From positions 96,225,998 through 96,289,997 of the forward strand of contig OW121743.1 in assembly GCA_933228675.1 (NCBI GenBank): a stretch of DNA of 64,000 nt. The letters are read 5' to 3'. Below, piece by piece: positions 1-11,999 of the stretch; positions within the stretch are counted from its first letter, which is position 1, and each line of letters starts with the position of its first letter. The stretch comes from Stomorhina lunata (taxonomy: Eukaryota; Arthropoda; Insecta; Diptera; Rhiniidae). Below the pieces are notes generated by a model. It was not told where the DNA came from. It saw only the letters and a program-made list of their open reading frames with translations, and did not search any database. The position numbers were made by a program, and so were the translations under genes.

Positions 1-838
1 ATTCATTTTGCAAAAAAAAAAGATATAAAATGTTTGCATATGTGTTAGTTTGTCTGTTTGCTTAAGTTTTTTTTTTCAGCAAAACTATTAGTCTTTTCTA
101 AAACTCTTGCCATTTTCCTGGTTGAATAATAATAAATTGAATGCGTCACATTTGTCTTATAAATAGTGTTACAATATGAGACTGACTGACTGGCGAAGAG
201 CAGGATAATAATGACGGGGTTCCTCTATAATAATGATAGTAATGATTATGCCTGGAAGAGGATAGAAAAATAGGGAAGTTATTCATTATGTGACTGATGT
301 ATACAAATTCAAACCTTTTTTTGTAAACTTTTCTTTTTGCAACATTCGTGTTTATGTGCAAAAACTGGCAAACACTTTGAGAAGTCTACATATGTAGATA
401 TATGTCAAACTATTTTATTCTATTTCTTTTAGATTTTTTTTTTGGTTTCATGCCGGTTTGGTGTCTTATTAATTCACAATATATTGAGTTTATTATTTCT
501 AGAACTAACTAAAGTTGGGACTCAGTTTTCAAAACTCAAGGTATAAAGCTTTTACAAGCTGTATGCATAGGGCTTATATTTTAAGAAATTAGGTAAGTTT
601 TTAACAAAAGTTTAGCTTTTTTTTAATTTTTTCGTAATCTTCAAAATTCAAAAGATTTAACTTTTTTCTATAAAAACCTACTAGAAAAAAAAACGAGATA
701 TTACATTTACAAAAGTTATATAACTTTTTCTAAAGTTAAAATTTTTCGATTGGAAATAAAATACTTTTTATAATAATATAATTATAATAAATTTCTTGTA
801 AAAATGTCTACATACCGTATTACCATATTAGAACGTAG
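1..838. other. AT-rich non-coding stretch, no gene seen
   Basis: I see no coding region, RNA gene or recognisable repeat here. Open frames are short and lack any family pattern. Homopolymer A and T runs increase from about 600 onward and grade into the minisatellite that follows. Confidence 0.6.
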
Positions 839-2600
839 TAGAAAATTTTTGTATAAAAAATTTTTCTATAGAAAAATTTTTTATCAATAAATTTTTTTAT
901 CAAAAAATTTTCTACAGAAATTTTTTTATAACAAAATTTTTTATAAAATATTTTTTTATCAATAATTTTTTTATAGAGAATTATTTTATCAAAAATTTTT
1001 TTATCAAAAACGTTTCTATAGAAAATTTTTTATCACAAATTTTTCATTAGAAAATCTTTTTATCAAAAATTTATTTATAGAAAAATTTTTTTAGAAAATT
1101 TTTCTACAGAAAAAGAAAACTCTTTCAATCGAAAATTTTTCTATAAACAATTTTTTTATCAAAAATTTTTCATAGACAATTTTTTTATCAAAAACTTTTC
1201 TATAGAAAATTTTTTTATCAAAAATTTTTTGATAGAAAATTTTTTTATCAAAAATTTTTATAGAGAAAATTTTTTTTATCAAAAATTTTTCAATAGAAAA
1301 TTTTTTTATTAAAAGTTTTTCTTTTTCTGTAGAAAAGTTTTTATCAAACATTTTTCTATAGAAATTTTTTTTATCAAAAATTGTTCTATAGAAAATTCTT
1401 TTATCAAAATTTTTTTTATCAAAAATTTTTTTATAAAAAATTTTTTTATCAAAAATTTTTCTAGAATTTTTTTTATCAAAAATTTATCAATAGAAAATTT
1501 TTTTTATTAAAAGTTTTTCTTTTTCTATAGAAAAGTTTTATCAAATATTTTTCTATAGAAAATTTGTTTCTCAAAAATTTTTCAATAGAACATTTTTTTT
1601 CAAAAATTTGTACATAGAAAATTTTTTAATCAACAATTTTTCTATAGAAAATTTTTTTATCAAAAATTTTTCTATAGAAAATTTGTTTATCAAAAATATT
1701 TCTACAGAAAATTTTTTTATCAAAAATTTTTTTATGAAAAATTTCTATAGATTTCTATAGAAAATTTTTTTATCAAAAATTTTTTTATTGACAACTTTTT
1801 TATCAAAAATTTTTTTGTAGAAAGTTTTTTTATTAAAAATTTTTCGATAGAAAATTTTTATATTAAAAATTTTTCTATAGAAAATTTTTTTATCAAAAAT
1901 TTTTCTATAGAAAATTTTTTTATCAAAATTTTTTTTTATTAAAAATTTTTCTATACACAATTTTTTTATCAAAAATTTTTCTATAGAAAATCTTTTGCAT
2001 CAAAATTTTTTTACAAAAATTATTTTTCAAAAATTTTTCCATAGAAAATTTTTTTATTAACAGTTTTTCTATAGAAAATTGTTTTATCAAAAAATTTTTT
2101 TTTTTATAAAATTTGTTTATCAAAAATATTTCTACAGAAAATTTTTTTATCAAAAATTTCTATAAATTTCTATAGAAAACTTTTTTATCAAAAATTTTTC
2201 CATAGAAAATTTTTTCATCAAACATTTTTTTATTGACAACTTTGTTTTCAAAATTTGTTTTGTATAAATTTTTTTTATTAAAAATTTTTCGATACAATTT
2301 TTTTTTATCAAAAATTTTTCTATAGAAAATTTTTTGATCAAAAATTTTTTTATTAAAAATTTTTCTATACACAATTTTTTTATCAAAAATTTTTCTATGG
2401 AAAACTTTTTGCGTCAAAAATTTTTTACAAAATTTATCTACTAAAAACTGTTTCTATCGAAAATTTTTCTTTAGGAAAAATTTTTACTGAAAATTTTTCG
2501 ATAAAAAAAATAACTTTTTTATTTAAATTTTCACAGGCAAATTTTTTATCGAACAATTTTTTATAAAATATAATTTTAATCGAAATTATTTTAAGAAAAA
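839..2600. repeat. A/T minisatellite array, unit about 28-30 bp
   Basis: Dozens of imperfect tandem copies alternate a palindromic half, TTTTCTATAGAAAA, with a half close to TTTTTTATCAAAAATT. Copies drift by single substitutions and by changes in T-run length. Lysine/isoleucine/phenylalanine-rich open frames on the minus strand are translations of the repeat, not genes. The array is continuous to about 2450, then decays. The right edge joins border module R at 2601-2935; the left edge fades into AT-rich DNA without module A. Confidence 0.9.
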
Positions 2601-2935
2601 CTTAATTTGTTTAATATTTCGAAAAATATTCCCAATTCGGTTTCATTTATTTCAAACAATGTTAACAAAAATAATAGAGTCGTGGCAACAATGTTCGAGA
2701 TTATATTTCTTTGTTCCCTCGAACCGTATATTTTATTACTATAAAATGGATTTTGATTTTGTTACTTGTGTATTTTGTTTTTGTAATTTCTTTAACAAGG
2801 CGCCACCAAATTCCAACCGAATATTGTTAATACTCATTTTCACGAGTTTCATTAATGATCACGATCACAATTCACGAAAAGTTCAAAAAAGTCTTCGGCT
2901 TCTGGTGGCATGGGCTGCCTACGCCTGAACATAAC
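2601..2935 (+). repeat. Array border module R (long copy)
   Basis: Non-satellite sequence at the right end of the first array. Its first part (about 2635-2740, with the string AAAAATAATAGAGTCGTGGC) recurs at 46565-46675. Its second part (about 2840-2930, with GAGTTTCATTAATGATC and GTCTTCGGCTTCTGGTGG) recurs at 6481-6600 and, inverted, at 39895-40050. Each copy lies against a minisatellite array. An 89-codon open frame here resembles no family known to me. I treat this as part of a non-coding dispersed repeat. Confidence 0.7.
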
Positions 2936-5640
2936 CCTTGTAATATCAATAATCTGCAGACGATGTTCAGTTGTTTTGATTTGTAAAGAATTACATCAGC
3001 TTAGTATGAAAGCCAGCTGAGTCCACTTTTTAATTAAATTGAGATTTTGATGACATATGGTAGAACGATCTTGAAATTATACTTAATGTATTTTTTTAAA
3101 CCAAATTAATGAATCAAATATACATTTTTTAGGGTCCCTCTAATATTTTAAGTTATTTCAAATATGAAGATCTATCATTACATAACTAAAAACTATCGAT
3201 CAACTCTTGTCCATAATTGTATTTCAGCACCAAAAAACAAACTGTATTCATCGTTTAAATGTATTAAATTTATTTCATAACAAAAGTTAAAAAATGTAAA
3301 TGTTGTCAGTAATAACAAAATTTACAATAGGAAGGTCAATTGTCTGATGACAGCACAAGTTTCATCAAATCTCTATATATGTACATATTCTTATTTAACC
3401 TAGAAAACTTACAGATCTGTGGTACTACTAATTTTAGCTTATCCCAATATTCTTGGGAGCACTCGTTATAACCCTTAAACTAACATCGAATACAAAAATA
3501 AAACCTTAAGTTTTTCTAACACAACTAAAGTTTTCTTGTACAATTTGTCTGTAAATTAAATGTTCATGTCACAGAAAATGGTGAATGTGTGTGTGTGTGT
3601 TTGAAAAGCATGTGATTACAAAAACCAAAAACTAAATTAGAATAACTCAAGGCTTCGTTCTGTGTGCAAATGTAGCACGCGGGTGTCTCTGAGTATTGTG
3701 GTTTATTGTTTTTACTAGTGATAATACCATAACTACTACCACAGCAATCGCTATCAATACTCTCTAATGCCACCAAATTTTATTTTCTTCTCTAACCAAC
3801 TTTTAACTATCACTTTTACACTCGAACAAAGTGCGTGATTATTTGCCATGAAAATTGTATGTATGTGTGTATATATGTGTGTGGATGTATTTACAAATGT
3901 GTTAGACTTTTGCTAAAAGATTGTTATTTTTACTTCCTTTAAATATATTTTTTGCTACAATTTTGGTTTTTGATGTTGTTGTTGTTGTCACAGTTGTGTG
4001 ATTGTGCTAGTGTTTGCATTGTCATATCCTGTATACTAAGTGTGCATGTTTGTGTGTGAGTATAACTTTAATCCTGTTAAAATTAGACAAATTGTTATTT
4101 TCCTTAAACATTCAAATAATTGTTTATTTAGGAAAACGTGACAGACCATTTGTTGTCGTTGTACTAAAAGTCCTTTACATACACATTTTTACTCGTACAA
4201 AAGTTTAGATTAAAGTTAAGCACAAGGAATGTTTTTCTTTTAAATTAAGGATTATTTGATAGTTTTTCTTCTATTTATTTATTCTTTTGTTTTATTTTGT
4301 GGCCATAAACGTGAGTGTTGTAGTATGTTTATGTCTTTTGAAACTTATTATTAGTTTTATTATTTTTCTTGAATTTTATTGTTTTTATGGCAAAAATGTT
4401 AGAATTCACCTGAGACATTAGTGTTTATTGATATCAATATTATGATGATTTCTTTTTTGGGAAAAAAAAAGAAAAACAATAAAATCTTAAGGACTTGATT
4501 TCTGAATAACAAATAAATGTTATTTTTTATTTGTTTTATGATAAATTTGCATAAAAAATTTAGAGAATAAAGAGAAATTGATGAATTTTTAAAAATTATA
4601 TTATTCTTGGATATTGAAATATATTTATCTAAATTGAAATAAATCTCATAATTGGATAAAAAATTGAATTTTATTTAATTTAATTTCTTTTCTTTTATTT
4701 AATTTAATTTCTTCTATCAATAGCAGTCGTTTATAAACATTACATGCATTTAAAATTTTAACATTTTAACTCTTTCTTTTATGGGACTTGAAAGAACTAA
4801 ACATTACTTTTTCTCAAACATCTCTTTTTTGTAACTAAAAAGAAAAGTAAACTTGTCTAAAAAATTAAAGTTTCATCAAGTTGAATGCACAACATAAAAG
4901 AATCGAAAAAGAACAATTGAGATAACATTGTTGTAAAATTACAAAAAAGGCACATTTGCCCAAACATTTTCATAAACAGCCTTAAAACATCCATTCACTC
5001 ACAAACACACACACATACGCAACTACTCAAGCACATAAACTAATATGTTGCTAAATGCAACATACGAATACATTTTGGAAAACTCTTTCTGCTTTTGTTG
5101 CATCTGAAAAAATATAAAATAAGTTTTTCTAACATTTGTTCAAGTATTTTGATATTTAGTTGTATTTTTTGCTATTACTTATATCTATTATTGCTATTTG
5201 TTCTAGTTTTTATTTTACCCAAAAAATATATTTTCTGCATGTGAGTGAGTGGAATTTAGTCAAACAATACAATAGCACAAATCATTTAAGTAGAGTAAAA
5301 CTTTTGTTGCAAAGATAAAATGTAGTTTTAAACTTTTGCCATTCCTTTTGCAACTTAGAAAGAGTATAAATTTTATAAATAATGAGGTTTAAGATAGAGG
5401 AAGGAGCAAAATATATTTTGGGTTTTAAGGAAAATGAAGATAGGAATTGAAAAGAGTAATAAGACAAAGTAGCCTAAAAACAGGACTTTATATAAAAGTC
5501 TCAATCATTCAAAGACTGAGTTAGGTATAAATAAGTGTCATTTAAGCTTTGTTTTAAAAATTTCAATTTGTTTCAAATATAAATCAAAGTAGCCCAAAGT
5601 AGTTATATTATGTTTTTGAAAATAAACTTTTTGTTATAGG
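2936..5640. other. Non-coding AT-rich stretch with simple repeats
   Basis: No gene was recognised in this 2.7-kb stretch. It holds a (GT)n run at about 3587-3602, TG-rich stretches at 3857-3900 and 4040-4060, a (GTT)n run at about 3974-3988 and a (CA)n run at about 5001-5016. The base composition and lack of long frames fit intron or intergenic DNA. Confidence 0.55.
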
Positions 5641-5654
5641 TCCATCATCCATGT

Positions 5655-5755
5655 ATTTTGATGTATGATTTAACAGAGGTCGGCACAAAAAAACAACGGC
5701 TGAGTTACTGTTTTTTGTACTTTTAACTGAAATAGGTATTTTTTTCAATGCGTAG
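5655..5755 (+). repeat. Array border module A
   Basis: Marked by GGTCGGCACAAAAAAACAAC followed by a stretch containing TGAAATAGGTATTTTTTTCA. Related copies lie at 45605-45715, 51246-51365 and, inverted, at 48413-48505, each directly beside a minisatellite array. Its consistent position suggests it is the outer end of a repeated unit that carries the arrays. Confidence 0.7.
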
Positions 5756-5985
5756 TTTTGATTTTTATAATAGAAAATTTTTCTACTAAGTTTTTATAAA
5801 TTGACAATTTTTTTATCAACAAAAATTCTATGGAGAATTATTTCATAAAAAAATTTTCTATAGATAATTTTTTTTATCAAAAATTTTTCTATAGAAAATT
5901 TTTTCTTAAAAAATATTTCAATAGATAATTTTTTTTATTAAACATTTTTCTATAGATTTTTTTTCAATTTTTTATCAAAAATAAC
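5756..5985. repeat. Short A/T minisatellite array
   Basis: About eight degenerate copies of the TTTTCTATAGAAAA half alternate with a TTTTTTATCAAAAATT half, as in the array at 839-2600. The array is bracketed by module A on the left and module M on the right. Confidence 0.85.
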
Positions 5986-5989
5986 AAAA

Positions 5990-6320
5990 TTGTACGGATG
6001 TAAATATTATTCAAAAAGAATGACTATTCTCATTTGATTCCAAATCTGTTACATTTATTTATTAAGCTAACAGACCAATTTATTGATAAAATAGCCAAAA
6101 ATTGTTTGCGGAGAAACCAAAATTCCTCGACGCGTTTCGATGGTTGGTTAGGCCATCTCTTCAGGATGATTATCCCCAAATTAGACAGATCGAAAACCTC
6201 GCATTATTACTTTTTTTACAAACAAAACCTTTCAGAATTATGTTCATAAACCATAAGTAAAAGCGTAGATCATCGACTAAATAAAACACAAACAATTTTC
6301 AGTTTTTATCTTCCTTCACT
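5990..6320 (+). repeat. Array central module M (longest copy)
   Basis: A conserved non-satellite segment between two arrays. It carries TCTGTTACATTTATTTATTA, which in other copies continues to AATGTAACAGA and so forms an 11-bp inverted repeat around a short loop. Further on it has TTGCGGAGAAACCAA and GGTTAGGCCATCTC. Copies are at 41265-41400, 47706-47805 (inverted) and 59695-59905. A 71-codon frame inside it is not conserved as coding and is not called a gene. Confidence 0.75.
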
Positions 6321-6480
6321 TTTTTTATAGAAAATTTTTTTATCAAACATTTTTCTATTGAATTTTTTTTTTCAAAAATTTTTTTATAGAATTTTTTTTT
6401 CAAAAATTTTTCAATAGATAATTTTTTTATCAAACATTTTTCTATAGAATTTTTTTTTTAGAAAACTTTTTTTTATCAAA
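6321..6480. repeat. Short A/T minisatellite array
   Basis: About five degenerate copies of the same TATAGAAAA/ATCAAAAA minisatellite lie between module M and module R. Together with 5655-5985 this makes a compact A-array-M-array-R unit of about 950 bp. Confidence 0.8.
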
Positions 6481-6600
6481 ATTTCAACTGAATAATACTA
6501 ATTTTTACGAGTTTCATTAATGATCGTGATACTTATGAAAATTACAAAGAGTCTTCGGCTTCTGGTGGTATGGGGTGCCTGATTATCCGTCATCTCATAT
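6481..6600 (+). repeat. Array border module R
   Basis: It contains ACGAGTTTCATTAATGATCG and GAGTCTTCGGCTTCTGGTGG. It matches the end of the border at 2601-2935 and the inverted copy at 39895-40050. Confidence 0.75.
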
Positions 6601-6732
6601 AACCTAAATTATATTCTTCCTTTCGCATTAGATATTTAAAAGTGGAGTTCTCTGGATCATACTAGATTTCCTTTACTACTGAACTATTAATACGTGCCAT
6701 TGACAGATCTTCTGGTATCAGATGCTGATATT

Positions 6733-7480
6733 AAGTTTTTAAACCCACCTTCAAAAAGAATGGGCGTTATATTGAGATTGTCATTCCATTTGTAATTTCC
6801 TTAATATTGAGGCAAAAAAGAATATATATCAATTCTGAATTATCCTTATGAAATTCTAAGACGATTGAGTGATGTCCGTCTGTATGTGTGTCTGTCTGTG
6901 TCTCTGTTTGTCTATGAGTCTGTCTGTATTACTGTCTGCCTATTTGATGTCTGTGTCTCTGTCTGACTGTTGAAAGCACGATAACGGCTAAAAGAAAGGA
7001 GCTAGGAAACTGAAAATTGGCAAAGCTATTCTTCATTTCTTTTTTTAAAGTTTGGTATTGAAATTGGTCAAAATCGAGTCACATTTGACCATAGCTCCCT
7101 TATAACATCGTCTAGGCTAATCGTTTATTTCCTAATAAATGACAAATTGTAGAAGCTATGATGTTACAATAGAATTTGGTTCACATTTAACCATAGCTCC
7201 CATACAAAACGCTTACACAAATAGCCTAAATTCCACCTAAAGTACTCTTAAATGCCAATAAATGATAAATGGATAAATTTAGCACAAGGAATTCTTATGT
7301 CATTGCCAGCCAGTGTGCAAAATTTTGTCATAATCCCTCACCAGTTGACAATAGCTCTCATATAAAAAACTTACGATATACAAAAATACAAAAATACAAA
7401 AAGAAAAGGAGTTTATGTCCGTTTGTCCGTCAGAGACAAAAAATTTCTACAAAAGCATTTTCGATATCTTAGGAAAGTAA
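6733..7480 (+). mobile_element. Helentron-like repeat, second subfamily, degenerate
   Basis: It begins with CCCACCTTCAAAAAGAATGG. A GATTGAGTGATGTCCGTCTG motif leads into a (GTCT)n-type microsatellite at about 6878-6970, followed by blocks reading GACCATAGCTCCC. The layout (inverted 5' end, GAGTCGAT-like block, tetranucleotide core, AT-rich tail) is that of INE-1/DINE-1 Helentrons. A reverse-oriented relative lies at 53025-53545 and shares the block GCGATTAGCCTAGACGA. No transposase or helicase gene is present, so it is non-autonomous. The right end is uncertain. Confidence 0.6.
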
Positions 7481-7580
7481 TAAGTAAAAAAGATACATTG
7501 GTAAAGCTAAAGCAGTCAAGAAACTCTTTGTGGAGCGTCTAATATATCTTACAGAAAAGCTGTTGAACGAGGCCAAGTAT

Positions 7581-8254
7581 AACAAATAAGAAAGTGCAGT
7601 CAAGCCCGCCCATACGATACCCTTCACCACTAAGGTCAAATGTATTATTTTTCCTGTATAAAGACAAATATTTTCTAAATTTTGCTATCATACAAACATT
7701 TTCTAAAAACTTATATTTCCGTCACTTGGACTTATATGAGAGCTAGGGCAAAGAATAAACTTAAAATTCCCATTATCTTCAGGTTTAAGAGCGTTTTAGT
7801 GTTTTTTGTCTAATTTAGTGCGTTTTGATAGAAGAGTTTGTATGGGTGCTATGGTCAAATTTGGACCGATTTCAACGAAATTTGTTACAGTGAAATTTGT
7901 TACGTTAGCAGTATTTAATTTAAATTTCATAAAAAAATATTGATATTTGTGACCAGTATAGCGATTCCGGGATGTGGGACCTATTTGAACAAATTTTAAT
8001 AGCCATAGTCCCACTATTAAAAAATGATTTGTGCCAAATTTCATTGAATTATCTTTAGAATTGCGGCCTGTACTTTGGTTACAAGATTTACATTAGGGTC
8101 CATCCAGCAAGACGGACGGACTGACATCGCTCAAAAAGTGATTCTAAGCCTATTGGTATACCAAAAGGTGGATCTAAGACAAATATTTCTATGCGTTACA
8201 TACATCAGCACAAACTTATAATACCCTTTCCACCTATGGTGGAGAATGGTATAA
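7581..8254 (-). mobile_element. INE-1/DINE-1-like Helentron, near-complete copy
   Basis: This non-autonomous Helitron-superfamily element lies on the minus strand. The plus strand starts with the complement of its 3' end (AAATAAGAAAGTG, then a disrupted hairpin region and GATACCCTTCACCAC) and ends with its 5' end (ATACCCTTTCCACCTATGGT, which folds back on itself). Inside are the complements of the GGTCCCAC block and of the TTGACCATAGCTCC block seen in the other copies. The (GTCC)n core is reduced to GTCCATCCAGCAAGACGGAC. An 82-codon frame inside is fortuitous. Assignment rests on its match in layout to Drosophila INE-1. Confidence 0.75.
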
Positions 8255-9980
8255 AAATGTGAAATACCGTATATTTAGTGTCTCTTTATACTTCGTTAAG
8301 TCCTAGCTTCACTGGGAGTCAGGTATAATAAAGGATAGACTTTGTGAGTCTGACTTGTACTTATTGCCTTTAAAATGGAAATTGGTTCGTAAAAAAAACT
8401 GCTTATGATAATTTTTGATATATTAAAATTTTTTAAAGTTTGCTTTTAACTTTTAAATAATTTTATTTTATATTCTGGAAAAACAGCTTATTACTCAACA
8501 AAATTTCACACTAAATAACATCAAAGAATTTAAAATTATTTAATGTATAAATGGTTTTATAAAGTTTATATCTAAAGGTATGAATTTCGACAACTTCCTC
8601 AGCCATTTATCAAATAAAATAATAAATTGGCTACATGCTACATTAGACATAATTTCCAATAAATATTGTCGATTTTTACACATGCATGCAAAATTTTTGA
8701 TTTTAACACATACATATATAGACGTTTTCATGTAGAGGGAAATCAAAAAATATGAAATACGTTTTATAAATCAGTTGATGATATATGTTTATATTTTTAG
8801 ACCTATTTAAAAGTAAAACCACCATGAATTCAAACTCCAAGTGGGATATCACAAAAAAGTATACACTCTAGGGGAGGTAAACAGAAAAATTCATTAATCA
8901 AATTGTTAAATAAGCAATAATGTTACACTCGCATTTTCCTTCACTAACACTTCCCTACACATTTTTTGCAAAAGCAAGCCAAGTTTTTTATATATGTTAG
9001 AGAAATATATAGTTACACGAAATTTAAAACAAATTCTTTAGGGATTTCATATATTAAATGGATTTTTTTATTAAATAGATTTTACTAGAATTTGTAAATT
9101 TTTACCTTTAATATTTTAGCCTATAAAATTTGCCTTTGTTATAAAAGGTAGAAAAATACATATATGCCAGATTGGCATAAATAACACATGACAAAAAAAT
9201 ACAAAAATTCAGTAGAAATGCAATTGATTTGTGAACATTACTGTGAACAATCCATTTTTTACATATATTTGAAAAAGTGATATTTTCATGAATTTCTCTG
9301 TATATGGAAGTAGTTTATTTTTTCAATTTTTGTATTAATTTGTATATTCTATACATTTAACAGTTCAGCAGTTCTATACAGCTAAAGCCTATAAAACGGG
9401 AGTAACTCACAGCATTTTGTGTTATTAAAAAATATAAGTAAGTAACTGCTGTGAAATCTACACTCTTAATGAATACTTCTATATAAAAATTAAAAAAAGA
9501 AAAGCGGAAATAAATTTAAATACACACAAACACATGGACAATTTTTTTTTATTTATAATTTATGTTAAAATTGTTGAGTACTTATGAGTGCAAATGAATA
9601 GCTTTTTTCTCGACTGTAAATTTATCTCCATTATTACAACTCTCACTCCCCTTTTCTATCTATCTATTAATGTGAGTACTTCATTTTAAAATCTTGTTGA
9701 GCATAAAGTGCAATATTTTAAATGGCAAAAATGTTGGAAATTAACGATTTATTGGGTAAATCTATCAGCAAATTCATCATTTATAGATCATGAACAGTTG
9801 CAGTTAACAGGGGAGAATATGAAAAAAATTAAAAAAGGTATTTAAATGTTATATATATATAGAAAAAATTACAAAAATGTATAATAATTGTTAAAAAATT
9901 CATTACTATAGTGAAGAAGAGGCAGGTGTTTTTATAGTAAGAAACTAATAGTACGACATATGCATAAAAATATTTAACTT
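8255..9980. other. Non-coding AT-rich stretch
   Basis: No gene, RNA gene or clear repeat was recognised. Homopolymer A and T runs are frequent and open frames are short. Confidence 0.55.
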
Positions 9981-9982
9981 AA

Positions 9983-10565
9983 ACAAGTAAAGTGTTATAT
10001 TCGGATGTGCCGAATCTTATATACCCACCATCAAGTTGTGTTTAATTAAGAAACATATCTCACACATCTATGATGGTGCAGCTAATTCAAAATGTAGACC
10101 AAATTCGAAAAAAAAACTTGTTACGTTAGTTGGTATTATTGGTAAAATCTTATTATAATCTAATTCATCATTAATTTAAAAGTATCTAAGTGGTTTCCTT
10201 AGTGTTTTGCATAAAATTTTGTCTCATAATACTTTTCGTTATTGATAGTACAACGACAGGTCCATATATTTTTTTAAGAAGTTCCTTATGCTATATGTAC
10301 TATATATAAAGTGTCCAGACTTTATATATTATAGATGCATTGATTGATAGCTATAAAATTTCGTAGGTGCAAGGATAATATACTCAATGTACTCAAAATC
10401 GTTTTGATTATCGATATAAAAAGGGAATGTTATAAATATATAAATATATATATATATTGTAATAGATATGACAACAAAATTTACAAAAGCGAAGTTTTAT
10501 GGAAGTATTGGTCAGAATATCAAATTTTATAGGAATCGGTCCATATTTGACCATAGCTTTCATGT
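9983..10565 (-). mobile_element. Helentron-like fragment, second subfamily
   Basis: The left end, AACAAGTAAAGTG followed by ATTCGGATGTGCCGAAT (6-bp stem ATTCGG/CCGAAT) and ATATACCCACC, is the complement of a typical Helentron 3' end with its terminal hairpin. The interior is AT-rich. The right end abuts the next Helentron directly. Short frames at 10344-10653 run across both elements and are not genes. Confidence 0.5.
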
Positions 10566-11300
10566 AACAAGTAAGAAAGTGCTATACTCAGTCAAGCCCG
10601 AACATACGATACCCTTCACCACTAAGGTCAAAGGTGTTCTTTTTCTTGTATAAAGAAAAATATTTGCTAAATTTTGCTATCTTACAAACATTTTCTCAAA
10701 ACTTATATATTCAAGTTGTTTCCGTCATTTGCACTTATATGAAAGCTAGGGTCAAATGTGGACCGACTATCTCGAAATTTGGCAAATTGATTACAAACTA
10801 AAAATTTTCATTATCTTCAGATTTAGGAGCGTTTTTGAAAATTTTATATCATTTAGTACGTTTTGACAGAAGAGTTTCTATGGGAGCTAGGGTCAAATGT
10901 GGACCGATTTCAACGAAATTTGGTACAGTGATTTTGGCTTATATAAGTAGTATTTAGTTTTAATTTAATGAAAAAATATTGATATTTTTGGCCAATATAT
11001 CAATTCCGGGAAGTGGGACCTATGGGCGGTGCCATAAATATTGGACCGATTTTCACGAATTTCAATAGATATGGCCCCTCTATCAAATTCTGTGCCAAAT
11101 TTCATGAAATTATCTTTAGAACTGCGACCTGTACTTTGATTACAAAATTTACATGGAGGTCTAGCCAGCCGTCCAGATGGACGAACAGACTGACATCGCT
11201 AAATTGACTCAGAAAGTGATTCTAAGCCTATTTGTATACTTAAAGGTGGGTCTAAGACAAATATTTTTATGCGTTACATACATCAGCACAAACTTAATAA
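10566..11300 (-). mobile_element. INE-1/DINE-1-like Helentron, 5'-truncated copy
   Basis: It starts with AACAAGTAAGAAAGTGCTAT and GATACCCTTCACCAC, the complement of the element's 3' end. It continues through the TGACCATAGC-type, GGTCCCAC and CCGTCCAG blocks and stops at TTACATACATCAGCACAAAC. The self-complementary 5' terminus present at 8221-8254 is absent. Its layout matches the copies at 7581, 21243 and 43563. Frames of 64 and 68 codons inside are not genes. Confidence 0.75.
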
Positions 11301-11394
11301 ATTACGTTTCTCCAAAAAATGAAACTTTTTGCGTTACAATTGACTACCATTATAATTTTTATAATAATTCTATTGTTATGTAAAATTTGTTTTT

Positions 11395-11880
11395 TAAAAA
11401 ATATGCAATTTTTCAAGAGACTGATCTATTAATTTTATCATATCTTTAAACGTATTGTTCGGTTTTGTTGAAAATTACAGAATAGAATAACAAATACAAA
11501 TATCTTTTAGTGCTTTAAAATAATTTGTTTGATATGCTTAACGGATTCGGAGTTTTTTGCACTTCAGTGTATTTTTTTTTTTTTTAAATTTACATTTTTT
11601 TTATCATTTTATTATGCTTAACGGATTCGGAGTTTTTTGCACTTCAGTGTATTTTGTTTTTTTTTTAAATTTACATTTTTTTTAATTTTTAAAAATTCAT
11701 AAAAAATCGAAGATGATAAAAAATATACCATTTTTATTACATGATCGCAAAAATCTGAATGTTTCAAATAAAATAAACCTCATTTTCTGAAAATCCATGC
11801 AATAGTAGTAATTTTGTTAATAAAAAGTAAATGAAGCGAGTAGCAATGCCAAGTCTCATTAAAGTATTGAGAAAATTGTA
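11395..11880 (+). repeat. Dispersed repeat R2, forward unit
   Basis: Non-coding repeat marked by TCAAGAGACTGATC, TAATTTTATCATATC and GCTTAACGGATTCGGAG. It matches 50876-51245 in the same orientation. Together with the inverted unit that follows it forms a palindrome-like pair. I do not recognise the transposon class. Confidence 0.7.
11534..11693. repeat. 80-bp tandem duplication
   Basis: The segment starting ATGCTTAACGGATTCGGAGT at 11534 is repeated from 11614, nearly identical over about 70 bases. The related R2 copy near 51003 carries this segment once, so the duplication is private to this copy. Confidence 0.85.
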
Positions 11881-11999
11881 TCCGTTACTTAATTTTTTTT
11901 TCAATTTTTTAATTTTTCATATGAAACATGTTTGCTAATTTTCAATTTATTGTCAATAAAACCAACATTTATTCATGTGTTTTTACGAAATAAAGCTTC

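Noticed and set aside
839..2600. Minus-strand frames rich in Lys, Ile and Phe (75-86 codons); similar frames at 41403-41666, 42215-42400, 27724-27975, 15643-15858 and 47997-48408
   Set aside because: They are direct translations of tandem A/T minisatellites (repeating KKIFYRKIFDK-like strings) and occur in several frames of the same array. No start context or conserved domain is present.
2659..2928. 89-codon plus-strand frame
   Set aside because: It lies within border module R, whose other copies do not keep the frame open.
3974..3988. Possible small RNA or tRNA genes in single-copy stretches
   Set aside because: I looked for tRNA box A and B patterns and cloverleaf pairing around the less AT-rich patches and found none that hold together.
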